From: Hyphococcus luteus
Lineage (GTDB): Bacteria; Pseudomonadota; Alphaproteobacteria; Caulobacterales; Parvularculaceae
Length of the DNA stretch: 64,000 bases
Assembly: GCF_002943565.1 (NCBI RefSeq)
Contig: NZ_PJCH01000005.1
Span: forward strand, 124,001-188,000
Direction: 5' to 3'
Shown here: one piece after another, positions 42,339 through 50,502 of the stretch
Position numbering within the stretch: the stretch's first letter is position 1
Layout: each line of letters starts with the position of its first letter
The notes under the pieces: model-generated
Databases searched by the model: none
What the model saw: only the letters and a program-made list of their open reading frames with translations
What the model was told of the DNA's origin: nothing
Position numbers and translations under genes: made by a program

Positions 42339-42514
42339 GACTTACTCCGCCGGTGCGGCAGAGCTAGCATCAGCGATTTAAGGTACGGTAAAATTCGTCC
42401 CGTAAAACGCTCGCTCCGGCGCCATGCAATAGGCGGCATGCCGGGCATCGCCTTAAGTTTTCCTTGACTCCTCGCCGCTAGGGTAAAGGCAATCTATTCA
42501 TGAAGGATGATCCC

Positions 42515-42988
42515 ATGCGCAGGATTTTCACCGCCGTCGTCTCATTCGCCGCCATGGCCCCTGTGATGAGTCAGACCGCCGCCGCCGAACAGCTGTGGCT
42601 GACCATGGATCAGGTGCGTCCATTCCAACTTGAAAACCCGGCGCAATCCATCGTCGTCGGCAACCCGGCGATCGCCGACGTCACCATCCAGGACAACAGC
42701 AATATTTTGCTGTTCGGCAAGGCGCCAGGTCTCACCAACATTTACATCTTCGATGAAGATGGCGAACCAGCGAAAAACCTTGTTATCCGCGTGCGCACGC
42801 CCAGCTCCGACATGCTGACGGTGCATCGCGGCGCGGCGCGCACTACCTATAACTGCACGACCAATTGCGAAGCCACCGTGACCGTCGGCGACGATCCGAG
42901 CGCGTTCAACGGCGTTTCGGGCCAGGTCACCGCGAAATACGGCCAGGCCTCGAGCATGGGCTCCAACGCTGGCGGCGGCGAAAACTAA
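42515..42988 (+). CDS. Exported pilus-associated protein with secretin N-terminal domain
   Basis: A 157-residue exported protein (signal peptide to TAAAEQ). The mature part WLTMDQVRPFQLENPAQSIVVGNPAIADVTIQDN and FGKAPGLTNIYIFDEDG (positions about 28-95; key pieces VGNPAIADV and KAPGLTNIY) matches the pilus/secretin N-terminal domain also found at the start of CpaC. The C-terminus has a Cys pair (YNCTTNCEATV) and a Gly/Ser-rich tail. Such stand-alone domains occur beside tad loci. Start ATG 42515 has AAGGATG upstream; ATG 42500 is also in frame. Confidence 0.78.
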   Translation: MRRIFTAVVSFAAMAPVMSQTAAAEQLWLTMDQVRPFQLENPAQSIVVGNPAIADVTIQDNSNILLFGKAPGLTNIYIFDEDGEPAKNLVIRVRTPSSDMLTVHRGAARTTYNCTTNCEATVTVGDDPSAFNGVSGQVTAKYGQASSMGSNAGGGEN

Positions 42989-43027
42989 GCCCGTCTCCAT
43001 GCGCCGACGGCGACAACGCCCCGGCGC

Positions 43028-44182
43028 CTATTCCGCTTCGAAATTATAAATCTGCGGGCGTTCCTGCTGGCGCAGATTGGCGCGGCACCAGACATCGATG
43101 TCGCGCGCCGTGCGTTCGTTCGCCTGAACCTTTTCCGCAAGAACAATATTGGCGATCAGCCGCGCGGCGCCGTCATTGCGCCGCCCCACCGCGACCCGGC
43201 AATCTTTTATGAGCGGATGCTCGCGCAAGGCCGCCGCCACCGCATCGGGAAACACGTTGACGGCGCCGATCTGGATCGCGCCGTCGCGCCGGCCGGCCAG
43301 GGTGAACCCGCGCTCTCCAGTCCAGTTGAGGCTGTCCATGGCTTCGATGCGCCGCGAGCTTCCGTCAGGACTGACGCGCAAGAGATCATCGCCGTCCTTG
43401 CGCCAGTGATCGAACAGAACGAAAGCCTCGCCCGGCGAGTCGCGCCAGGCGATCAGGCCCGTTTCCGTCGATCCGTAAAGCTCGCGCAACACGCCGAAAC
43501 CGCTTTTGCGCATTTCCGCGGCGAGATCCGGCGTCATGGGCTCGCCGAAAGAGACGGCGAGCGTGTTGTCCGGCGCTTTCAGTTCTTCCTGCATCATGTA
43601 GCGCCAGAGAGTCGGGGTCGCCACAAGCACGTCCCCGAAAAGAAGGTTTTTCGATAAGGCGTCAGGCGTCATGCCGCGTGCATCGACCGATTCGATGCAC
43701 AAAAGATTGGGCGTCAGGATCGACAGCTCAAGACCCAACAGGCTGTGCGGCGCGACGAAAGACAACAGCCGCCGGCGCCCGTAAAGCACGTTGGCCGCCG
43801 CCGCCGCATCCTGAAAAATCTCATCTGCAGGGTGAACATGGGCGGTGTCATGATTGCTGCGCGCGGCCGGCTTGAAGGAAAAAGCCGTCAGCTTTTCCTT
43901 GAGCGCGACGGCTATGTCCTTCGCCCAGTCGGCGATTTTCTCCGCGGGGCGTTCTTCCAGAAACGCCGGATCGAGCCCGAATTGCGCCGCCGCCCGGCGC
44001 GCGCAGGCGCGCTTCTCCTCCTCGCCCAGCGACATGCCGCCCTGGCCCATCTGCGTGTCCTCCGTCCAGGAGGCGATGGTCAGAAAGTCCACATGGCGGT
44101 TGAAGCGCCGGGCCAGTTCGTCCGCCGCAGCGGCGCCGATCACGCGCGCGATCTGCGCTTCATCGAGAGAAAAAGCCTTCAC
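43028..44182 (-). CDS. AMP-dependent ligase-like protein with unrecognisable P-loop, in the pab operon
   Basis: A 384-residue ANL-superfamily relative, shorter than usual (about 500-550). Visible family pieces are ELYGSTETGLIAWR (A5 motif, about 237-250), LVATPTLWRYMM and the hinge-region WTGERGFTLAGRRDGAIQIG with a C-terminal lid. Around residues 105-170 it lines up with the xanthomonadin/aryl-polyene aromatic-acid AMP ligases (VLYGRRRLLSFVAPHSLLG). However, the phosphate loop expected just before (TSGSTGxPK type) reads KPAARSNHDTAHVHP. The start is GTG 44182, overlapping pabC as GTGA. Activity is therefore uncertain; it may bind or activate an aromatic acid. See findings. Confidence 0.65.
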   Translation of the reverse strand: MKAFSLDEAQIARVIGAAAADELARRFNRHVDFLTIASWTEDTQMGQGGMSLGEEEKRACARRAAAQFGLDPAFLEERPAEKIADWAKDIAVALKEKLTAFSFKPAARSNHDTAHVHPADEIFQDAAAAANVLYGRRRLLSFVAPHSLLGLELSILTPNLLCIESVDARGMTPDALSKNLLFGDVLVATPTLWRYMMQEELKAPDNTLAVSFGEPMTPDLAAEMRKSGFGVLRELYGSTETGLIAWRDSPGEAFVLFDHWRKDGDDLLRVSPDGSSRRIEAMDSLNWTGERGFTLAGRRDGAIQIGAVNVFPDAVAAALREHPLIKDCRVAVGRRNDGAARLIANIVLAEKVQANERTARDIDVWCRANLRQQERPQIYNFEAE

Positions 44183-45036
44183 TGCCCCGCCCGCCCTTCA
44201 AGATCACGTTTCATGGCCTCGCCATAGCATGATTGCAGGCGTTTCAGCACCTGCGCCTCCCCGTCCGGCGCGCCGCCGCGGAGCGCCGCAGGGCGCAATC
44301 CCACAAGGCTGTTGGTCACGAACAGCGCCGCCCCGTCGAGGTCTTTCGCTTCAACCGGCGCTTCGCGCATTTCAACGCCCGCCGCCCCTGCGTTTTCGAG
44401 AAGAACGGCGCGCACGATCCCCGGCAACGCGCCCTCGCTCACGGGCGGGGTCGTCACGCTCTCTCCGCGGATCAAGAAGATATTCGCCGCCGAAGCGCAA
44501 GCGATTCGCCCGGCGCTGTTCAGCATGAGCGCGTCGTCCGCGCCGGCCTCTGTGGCCTGCGCGCGCGCGAGAATATTGTCGAGATAGTTGAGGGTCTTCC
44601 AGCGCGAGGCGGCGCTCAATTCGTTGCGGCGCTGGCGGCTGACGATGAACCGCAATGCTTCCGCCCCGTCCGGCGGCGCATAGGCGTCCGCGGTCGCAAG
44701 CAGGGTCGGCTTCGCGACGCCTTTGGCGACCACAAGCCCGCGCGGGCCGACGCCCCGGGTCAGGGTCAGCCGCGCCGAGGCGAAGCCTTCCTGCGCCTCA
44801 TTGCGCCTGGCGAGTTCGGCAAGCGCGCCCGCGATTGCCGCTTCGTCGATCTTCGCCTCGATGCCGAGCGCCTCGGCGCCGGCGCGCATGCGCGCCAGAT
44901 GCGCCGATAAAAACGCCGGAAGGCCGCCGGAGAGGAGGATCGTCTCGAAGACGCCGTCGCCCAGCAGGAAGCCGCGATCGGCGATGTCGATCGCCGTGCT
45001 GTCTTCGCGATATGCGCCGTTGAGCCAAAAAGCCAT
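44179..45036 (-). CDS. pabC: Aminodeoxychorismate lyase (class IV aminotransferase fold)
   Basis: A 285-residue PLP enzyme. Fold-type IV landmarks are RGFLLGDGVFETILL (about 21-35), Lys147 in WKTLNYLDNILARAQ (PLP Schiff base) and ASAANIFLIRGE. It would split aminodeoxychorismate into p-aminobenzoate and pyruvate. Branched-chain or D-amino-acid aminotransferases share the fold, but position directly after pabA/pabB supports the lyase. It is 3 bp after pabA and overlaps the ligase-like gene. Confidence 0.85.
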   Translation of the reverse strand: MAFWLNGAYREDSTAIDIADRGFLLGDGVFETILLSGGLPAFLSAHLARMRAGAEALGIEAKIDEAAIAGALAELARRNEAQEGFASARLTLTRGVGPRGLVVAKGVAKPTLLATADAYAPPDGAEALRFIVSRQRRNELSAASRWKTLNYLDNILARAQATEAGADDALMLNSAGRIACASAANIFLIRGESVTTPPVSEGALPGIVRAVLLENAGAAGVEMREAPVEAKDLDGAALFVTNSLVGLRPAALRGGAPDGEAQVLKRLQSCYGEAMKRDLEGRAGQ

Positions 45037-45039
45037 GGC

Positions 45040-45612
45040 CTATCCTCGCCCGCAAAACTTGAGAAAATTTTGAATGATTCGCCGGCCGTGCGGGGTCAGG
45101 AGCGATTCCGGGTGAAACTGCACGCCGAACCAGGGCCGGCTTTCATGAGCGACCCCCATCAGCTCGCCGTCGCCGCTCCAGGCGGTTTCGCGCAACGGCC
45201 CGTCCGGCGCCGGAACCGCGATGAGCGAGTGATAACGCCCGGCCATCATCGGCGAGGGGACGCCGGCGAAAACGCCGCGCCCGTCATGGCGCACCTCGCT
45301 CGCCTCGCCATGCAGCGGATGGCCGGCGCGGCGCGTCTCGCCCCCGAAAATTTCAACCAGCCCCTGATGGCCGAGACAGACGCCCAAGAGCGGGATTGCG
45401 CCATCGAGCGCACGCATAAGGTCTTTCGAAACGCCGGCGTCCGAGGGCGTTTTCGGTCCCGGCGAAATGATCACGCCATCAGGATTGAGAGCAAGACAGT
45501 CTTCAACATCCGCCGCGTCATTGCGCATGAGCACGGTTTCATGGCCCGCCTCGCGCACATAGCGGGCGAGATTGTTCACGAAGGAATCGTAATTATCGAT
45601 GATGAGGATCAT
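45040..45612 (-). CDS. pabA: Aminodeoxychorismate synthase, glutamine amidotransferase subunit
   Basis: A class I glutamine amidotransferase of 190 residues. The nucleophile Cys79 lies in LLGVCLGHQGL and the His167/Glu169 pair in VQFHPES. The N-terminus MILIIDNYDSFVNNLARYV is typical of PabA/TrpG. It supplies ammonia to PabB. It could in principle also serve anthranilate synthase, but lies in a pab cluster. ATG 45612 overlaps the pabB stop by 4 bp. Confidence 0.9.
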   Translation of the reverse strand: MILIIDNYDSFVNNLARYVREAGHETVLMRNDAADVEDCLALNPDGVIISPGPKTPSDAGVSKDLMRALDGAIPLLGVCLGHQGLVEIFGGETRRAGHPLHGEASEVRHDGRGVFAGVPSPMMAGRYHSLIAVPAPDGPLRETAWSGDGELMGVAHESRPWFGVQFHPESLLTPHGRRIIQNFLKFCGRG

Positions 45613-46952
45613 GAGAACGCCTCGTCATCAACGCCAAGGGCGGCGAGCGCGCCGCGCGCCTTGACGAGGGTTTCGTCATATTCGCCTTGCGGGTCGGAGC
45701 GCAGGGTGACGCCCCCGCCCACGGGCAAAGTCACCCGCCGCCCCTCAACCATCAGGGTGCGGATCGCCACGGCGACGTCCGCCCCGCCGCGGTCGTCGAA
45801 ATAGCCGACAGCGCCGCAATAAGGCCCGCGCCCGACGCCCTCAATGCGGGCGATGGCGTGCATCGCCTCAATCTTCGGCGCGCCGGTGATGGATCCGCAT
45901 GGGAACAGCGCGGCGAAAATATCGTCGACGCCGGCGTCCGCGCGCAAAAGACCGCTGATGCGCGAGACCAGATGATGCACATTCGCAAGGCTCATCAGCT
46001 CGCAGACCGCATCCTCGCGGATCGTCCCGTCCCGGCAGATGCGGGAGAGATCATTGCGCAAAAGATCGGCGATCATGATGTTTTCGGCGCGGTCCTTGGG
46101 GTCGGCGAGGAGGTCGCCGGCGAGCGCGGCGTCTTCCGCCGGCGTCTTCCCGCGCGGGCGCGTGCCCTTGATCGGTTCGGCGACGATGCGGCGCGCGCCA
46201 TAGGCGCCGTCCTCGATGCGGAAAAAACGCTCCGGCGAATTGGAGACGACGGCGCCCGTTTCATATTGCAGGAGCGCGCCGTGAAACGCGTTGCTTGCCG
46301 CGGCGAGCTTGCGGAAAAGATCGAACGCCGAAACCGGCGTCTTTGCGTCCGCGCGCAATTGCTGCGACAGGTTCGCCTGATAGTAATCGCCGTCGAGTAT
46401 GTTCTCGATCGCTTCGCCCACGGCGGCGCGATAGCGGGCCGCCGTGAAATTCGACGCAACGTCCTCATAAGCGGGAGACCCGACGGGCCCGAGCGCATCG
46501 CGCCCCAGCGCGTCGCGCAAGGCTCGGCAGGCTGTCTCATTCCGCCCGACAACAAACGCCTTGCGCTTGCCCCGTGAAAACAGCGCCGCCGCATCATAAA
46601 GCCCGAGCGCAACATCGGGCAGCGAAAAGGGCGAGGCCGGCGGCTTGAGGCTCGGCTCGAAAAACCGCGCCGCCTCATAGCCGACAAAGCCGAGCGCGCC
46701 GGAAACGAATGGCAGGCCGTCGAATTCTTCGATTTTCGGCAGCGCGCGCTCGGCGAGCGCCGCATCGAGCGCCGGGAACGGGTCGTCGCCGCCCTTTTCG
46801 GCGGCGAGCACCGAAGCGGGAAAGGCCGCAATCACCGACCAGTCGGCGCGTGCGGACCGATCGCCGCCATGGAGGAGATGGGCGTGCGCCTCGCCGGCCA
46901 GCGGCGCGAAAGCGCTGAAAGGATCGCGCCAGTCGATTTCCCATAAAATCAT
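45609..46952 (-). CDS. pabB: Aminodeoxychorismate synthase component I
   Basis: A chorismate-binding enzyme of 447 residues that aminates chorismate to 4-amino-4-deoxychorismate. Core landmarks are EGDYYQANLSQQL-like text (here DGDYYQANLSQQLRA), FSNSPERFFRIED-like VVSNSPERFFR, the PIKGTRPRG loop, LLRNDLSRICRDGTI and FPCGSITGAPKIEAMHAI. PIKGT (with Lys) is typical of PabB-type rather than TrpE-type (PIAGT) enzymes. It is the first gene of the four-gene operon, divergent from the AI-2E permease. Confidence 0.93.
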   Translation of the reverse strand: MILWEIDWRDPFSAFAPLAGEAHAHLLHGGDRSARADWSVIAAFPASVLAAEKGGDDPFPALDAALAERALPKIEEFDGLPFVSGALGFVGYEAARFFEPSLKPPASPFSLPDVALGLYDAAALFSRGKRKAFVVGRNETACRALRDALGRDALGPVGSPAYEDVASNFTAARYRAAVGEAIENILDGDYYQANLSQQLRADAKTPVSAFDLFRKLAAASNAFHGALLQYETGAVVSNSPERFFRIEDGAYGARRIVAEPIKGTRPRGKTPAEDAALAGDLLADPKDRAENIMIADLLRNDLSRICRDGTIREDAVCELMSLANVHHLVSRISGLLRADAGVDDIFAALFPCGSITGAPKIEAMHAIARIEGVGRGPYCGAVGYFDDRGGADVAVAIRTLMVEGRRVTLPVGGGVTLRSDPQGEYDETLVKARGALAALGVDDEAFS

Positions 46953-47086
46953 CGCGCCTGTCTAGCGGCGGGCCGGTCCGAAAGGAAGCGCCCGCAATGC
47001 AGTGAAATCCGGCATTGGCGCGAAGGACGCTGGCGCGGACGCGCAAATCGGCCTAACCGCGTTGATGAGCGAAAGGAGGCCGGTCC

Positions 47087-48211
47087 ATGGCGCACGCCGC
47101 CGGACAAAATGTGGCGCGCACATTCTACAGCATGGCGGTCGCCGTCCTGTTCGGCTTCATCGCTTATGTGGGACGCGGGGTCCTCATCCCCTTCGTGGTC
47201 GCCGCTTTCTTATGCTTTCTGATTTTCACGCTGAAAGAGAACGTCAAGCGCATCCCGGTGGTCGGCAATTACCTGCCCGACTGGGCCGGTTATCTGTTCG
47301 CGTTTATTCTCATTGGCTTTGGGATGGTGCTGTTCGTCGAGATCATCCGGTCGAATGTGGAGACGCTGCTCGAGGCGTGGCCAAGTTATGAGCAGCGCCT
47401 GCGCGCGCTCGGCGGGGACATGATCGGGTTTTTCCGGACTATCGATTTCCTGCCGCGCGAGCTCCTCGGCGGCGTCGAACAGATTCAGCAATCGGCCCTC
47501 GACCTCATCCGCCCGCTCCTGTCCCGGGCGGCGGGGAGCTTGCGCTCCTTAACCTCGAATTTCCTCACCTTCATCACGGTTTTTCTTTATCTCGTTTTCA
47601 TGCTGATCGAGCGCGGGCGCATCTTCAAAAAGATCACCCTTTTAGGGGCCGACGAGCGCCAGCGCCGCATCATCAACGAAACCATCGCCGATATCGGCGT
47701 CATGGTGCGCCAGTACATCACCGTCAAAACGCTTTCGAACCTTGTCACGGCGAGCATGAGCTATGCGATCATGCTGATCATCGGCGTGCAGTTTGCAGGC
47801 TTCTGGGCGCTATTGATTTTCGTTTTGAATTACATCCCGATTTTCGGCGCCGCCTCGGCGATCACCCTGCCTGTCCTTTTGTCGCTGGTGCAGCCCGATG
47901 GCGGCGGCGTCAAAATGGCGCTGATCGCCGCGGTCAGCCTTATCGGCGCGGAGCAGGTCATGTCGAACGGCATCGAGCCGCGCATTGTCGGGCGCTCGCT
48001 CAATCTAAGTCCGCTCGTCATCCTCTTTTCCTTGAGCGTGTGGGGCTCTCTCTGGGGCTTTGCGGGCCTCCTTTTGAGCGTTCCCATCACCGTGACGGTG
48101 ATGATCGTCCTGTCGCAATTCCGCTCCACGCGGCCAGTGGCGATCATGATGTCGGACAATGGCGACATCGCGAAGATCAAGCACCCGCTCCCAGAGCCCA
48201 AGACGCCTTAA
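47087..48211 (+). CDS. AI-2E family permease
   Basis: A 374-residue membrane protein with about eight hydrophobic segments. Landmarks are LIPFVVAAFLCFLI (helix 2), a long periplasmic loop with coiled-coil character (about 85-145), FLYLVFMLIERGRIF, and the C-terminal family hallmark AEQVMSNGIEPRIVGRSLNLSPLVIL followed by WGFAGLLLSVPITVTVMIVL. The family includes TqsA (AI-2 export) and Na+/H+ antiporter-like members, so the substrate is open. It is convergent with oxyR, with a 4-bp overlap. Confidence 0.9.
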   Translation: MAHAAGQNVARTFYSMAVAVLFGFIAYVGRGVLIPFVVAAFLCFLIFTLKENVKRIPVVGNYLPDWAGYLFAFILIGFGMVLFVEIIRSNVETLLEAWPSYEQRLRALGGDMIGFFRTIDFLPRELLGGVEQIQQSALDLIRPLLSRAAGSLRSLTSNFLTFITVFLYLVFMLIERGRIFKKITLLGADERQRRIINETIADIGVMVRQYITVKTLSNLVTASMSYAIMLIIGVQFAGFWALLIFVLNYIPIFGAASAITLPVLLSLVQPDGGGVKMALIAAVSLIGAEQVMSNGIEPRIVGRSLNLSPLVILFSLSVWGSLWGFAGLLLSVPITVTVMIVLSQFRSTRPVAIMMSDNGDIAKIKHPLPEPKTP

Positions 48212-49104
48212 GTCATCACCTTTTTGAACTCTTCGGCCATGGCGAGCGCTTCTTCCTTGCGTCCCGAACCGTGGCGCCAGGCGACCCCGATCTTGCGCGA
48301 CGGGGCGGGCTTGGCGAAAGGAATGGTTTTCAGTCCGGCGCTTTTGGCGAGGCCGTCTTTCACCGCCATATCGGGCAACAACGTGGCGCCGAGCCCCGCC
48401 TTGGCCATCTGCGCAATCGTGAAAAGGCTCGTTCCGCCGAAAGAGGCGGCGGCGTCGCGCTCGCGCAATTCGCAGGCGTCGATCGCATGCTCGCGCAGAC
48501 AATGGCCGTCTTCAAGCAGGAGCAGCTCGCAATGGCGGATGTCATCGCGTTTCACCGACTTTTTATCCGCAAGCGGATGATCCGGCGCGCAGGCGAACCA
48601 GAATGGATCGTCGCCGATCTCGACAACATCCATGCCGGGCAAATCATAGGGAAAAGCCAGAACCGCCGCATCCACAAGACCGGCCGCCAGCCGCTCGGCG
48701 AGCGTCGCCGTCAGATCTTCGCGCAAATAAAGCTCCAGTTTCGGAAAGGCTTTTTTCAGCGTCTTCGTCGCTTTGGGCAAAAGAAACGGCGCGATGGTCG
48801 GGATGACGCCGAGCGTGAACGGGCCTTCCAGCGGATGGCGCCCGCTCGCCGCACGCACCAGATCCTCAGCCCCGGCGAGGAGCGCCGGCGCGCGCGCCGC
48901 AACCTCCTCCCCCGCCGGCGTGAGCGCGAAAGAGCGCGTGGAGCGGTCAACAAGCTGCTGGCCGGTGAGCGCCTCCATCTCCTTGATGGCTGAGGACAGC
49001 GTCGATTGCGACACCAGGCAGTCGTCGGCGGCCTTGGAGAAAGACGCGCGGCGCACGAGCGCCATGAAGAACTGGAGCTGGCGAAGGGTCGGCAAGGGCG
49101 TCAT
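48208..49104 (-). CDS. oxyR: Hydrogen-peroxide sensor regulator OxyR
   Basis: A LysR-type regulator of 298 residues. The HTH is FSKAADDCLVSQSTLSSAIKE (about 22-42; key residues S-Q-S-T-L-S). The redox pair is Cys202 (LEDGHCLREHA) and Cys211 (DACEL), nine apart as in E. coli C199/C208, with the same local text. Peroxide oxidation would form the disulfide and switch the protein to an activator. It is divergent from ahpC, with a candidate binding site in the shared 159-bp gap. Confidence 0.95.
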   Translation of the reverse strand: MTPLPTLRQLQFFMALVRRASFSKAADDCLVSQSTLSSAIKEMEALTGQQLVDRSTRSFALTPAGEEVAARAPALLAGAEDLVRAASGRHPLEGPFTLGVIPTIAPFLLPKATKTLKKAFPKLELYLREDLTATLAERLAAGLVDAAVLAFPYDLPGMDVVEIGDDPFWFACAPDHPLADKKSVKRDDIRHCELLLLEDGHCLREHAIDACELRERDAAASFGGTSLFTIAQMAKAGLGATLLPDMAVKDGLAKSAGLKTIPFAKPAPSRKIGVAWRHGSGRKEEALAMAEEFKKVMT

Positions 49105-49133
49105 TTCATTGGCCTTTTCAGCAATTCGAGATA

Positions 49134-49148
49134 ATCGGTTAAATCGAT
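49134..49148. promoter_or_regulatory. Candidate OxyR binding site (ATC-N9-GAT)
   Basis: ATC (49134-49136), nine bases, GAT (49146-49148), centred in an A/T-rich 50-bp stretch between oxyR and ahpC. ATC-N9-GAT is the half-motif described for rhizobial OxyR. The adjoining ATAATCTATTTGAT (about 49163-49175) could be the second, imperfect half-site next to the ahpC promoter. Confidence 0.55.
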
Positions 49149-49170
49149 ATAATTCAGAAATATAATCTAT

Positions 49171-49198
49171 TTGATTAATTTTCCAAGAGCGTTATGTA
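49171..49198 (+). promoter_or_regulatory. Candidate ahpC promoter
   Basis: TTGATT (49171-49176), 16 bases, TATGTA (49193-49198), about 60 bp before the ahpC start. It lies directly next to the proposed OxyR site, the arrangement expected for OxyR-activated promoters. Prediction by eye only. Confidence 0.45.
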
Positions 49199-49263
49199 AC
49201 CCTTGCGGCTCGCGGACAGAGCCCTTTACGAGATTTAGATTGAACGCAAAAAGGAGACCTTGA

Positions 49264-49809
49264 ATGTTAGGCGTCGGCGATAAACTTCCCGATTTTTCCG
49301 TTGTGGGCGTCAAGCCCGGCTTTAACACCCATGAAGAAAACGGCGAGTCCGCGTTTGAAGACATTACGCAGGACAGCTTTTCCGGCAAATGGAAGATCAT
49401 TTATTTCTATCCGAAAGACTTCACTTTCATCTGCCCCACCGAGATCGCCGAATTCGGCCGTCTCAACAAAGAATTCGCCGACCGCGACGCGGTCGTGATG
49501 GGCGGCAGCACCGACAACGAATTCTGCAAGCTCGCCTGGCGCCGCGATCATCCGGATCTCGACAAGCACCCGGCCTGGTCCTTCGCCGACACGACGGGCG
49601 CGCTCGTTGACGGCCTCGGCATCCGCGCGCCGGAAGGCGTTGCGCTGCGCGCGACCTTCATCGTCGACCCGCATAATGTGATCCAGCATGTCACGGTCAA
49701 CGGCCTCAATGTCGGCCGCAACCCGGCCGAGACGCTGCGCATTCTCGACGGCCTGCAGACCGACGAACTGTGCGCCTGCAACCGCCCGGTCGGCGGCGAC
49801 ACGCTCTAA
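49264..49809 (+). CDS. ahpC: Peroxiredoxin AhpC
   Basis: A 2-Cys peroxiredoxin of 181 residues reducing H2O2, organic peroxides and peroxynitrite. The peroxidatic Cys57 is in YPKDFTFICPTE and the resolving cysteines are C170/C172 in DELCACNRP. The sequence is of the Mycobacterium/alphaproteobacterial type that is recycled by AhpD rather than AhpF; no ahpF is in the window. AAGGAG precedes ATG 49264. It forms an operon with ahpD 78 bp downstream. Confidence 0.96.
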   Translation: MLGVGDKLPDFSVVGVKPGFNTHEENGESAFEDITQDSFSGKWKIIYFYPKDFTFICPTEIAEFGRLNKEFADRDAVVMGGSTDNEFCKLAWRRDHPDLDKHPAWSFADTTGALVDGLGIRAPEGVALRATFIVDPHNVIQHVTVNGLNVGRNPAETLRILDGLQTDELCACNRPVGGDTL

Positions 49810-49887
49810 CACGAGACCACAGCAGGGGCGCGCGCGGCCGTCAAAGCGCCGCCGCGCCCTTTTTGCATCCAAAGAAAGGAGACGACC

Positions 49888-50421
49888 ATGAGCATTGACG
49901 CTCTGCGCGATCAAATCCCCGATTACGCCAAAGACATCCGCCTCAATCTCGGCACGCTCGCCTCGGAATCGACTCTGAGCGACCAGCAGAAATGGGGCGC
50001 GTTCCTCGCCTCCGCCCTCGCCGCCGGCAATGCAACCGTGATCAAGGCGGTGCTCGCCGAAGTTGAGGACAAGCTGTCGCCGGAAGCGCTGACCGCCGCC
50101 AAGGCCGCGGCCGCGATTATGGGCATGAACAATGTCTATTACCGCGCAACGCATCTGATGTCGGCGAAAGACTATGCGTCGATGCCGGCGAAGCTAAGGA
50201 TGAACGTCATTGGCAATCCCGGCGTCGACAAGGTCGACTTCGAGCTCTGGTCGCTCGCGGTCTCCGCCATCAATGGCTGCGGCATGTGCCTCGATGCTCA
50301 TGAAAAAGTCGTGCGCAAGGGCGGGCTCTCCACCGAGCAGGTGCACGCGGCCCTCAGGATTGCAGCGTCAGTCCACGCCGCCGCCGCCGTCCTCACCGCC
50401 GAAGCCGCGCTCAATTCATAA
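49888..50421 (+). CDS. ahpD: Alkyl hydroperoxide reductase AhpD
   Basis: A 177-residue CMD-fold protein that reduces AhpC with lipoamide-linked electrons. The active site is [12 protein letters not shown], with Cys131, Cys134 and His138, and upstream Glu119 ([11 protein letters not shown]). All correspond to the Mycobacterium tuberculosis enzyme's catalytic residues. AAAGGAGACGACC lies before ATG 49888. It follows ahpC on the same strand; the hairpin at 50466 probably ends the transcript. Confidence 0.95.
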   Translation: MSIDALRDQIPDYAKDIRLNLGTLASESTLSDQQKWGAFLASALAAGNATVIKAVLAEVEDKLSPEALTAAKAAAAIMGMNNVYYRATHLMSAKDYASMPAKLRMNVIGNPGVDKVDFELWSLAVSAINGCGMCLDAHEKVVRKGGLSTEQVHAALRIAASVHAAAAVLTAEAALNS

Positions 50422-50465
50422 AAGCCCTCCCCGGGCCGCGCTGGCGCTTGAAGCCCGGCGCGGCT

Positions 50466-50502
50466 AAACTCCTCCCGGCCCAAACAGCCGGGAGGAGTTT
50501 TT
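50466..50502 (+). terminator. Perfect 14-bp hairpin: terminator that also contains the next gene's ribosome site
   Basis: AAACTCCTCCCGGC (50466-50479), seven-base loop, GCCGGGAGGAGTTT (50487-50500), then TT and the ATG at 50503. As DNA it is a standard rho-independent terminator after ahpD. The right arm holds GGAGGAG, the only plausible Shine-Dalgarno for the gene starting at 50503, six bases before ATG. If transcription passes through, the site would be masked in the stem. Confidence 0.8.
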
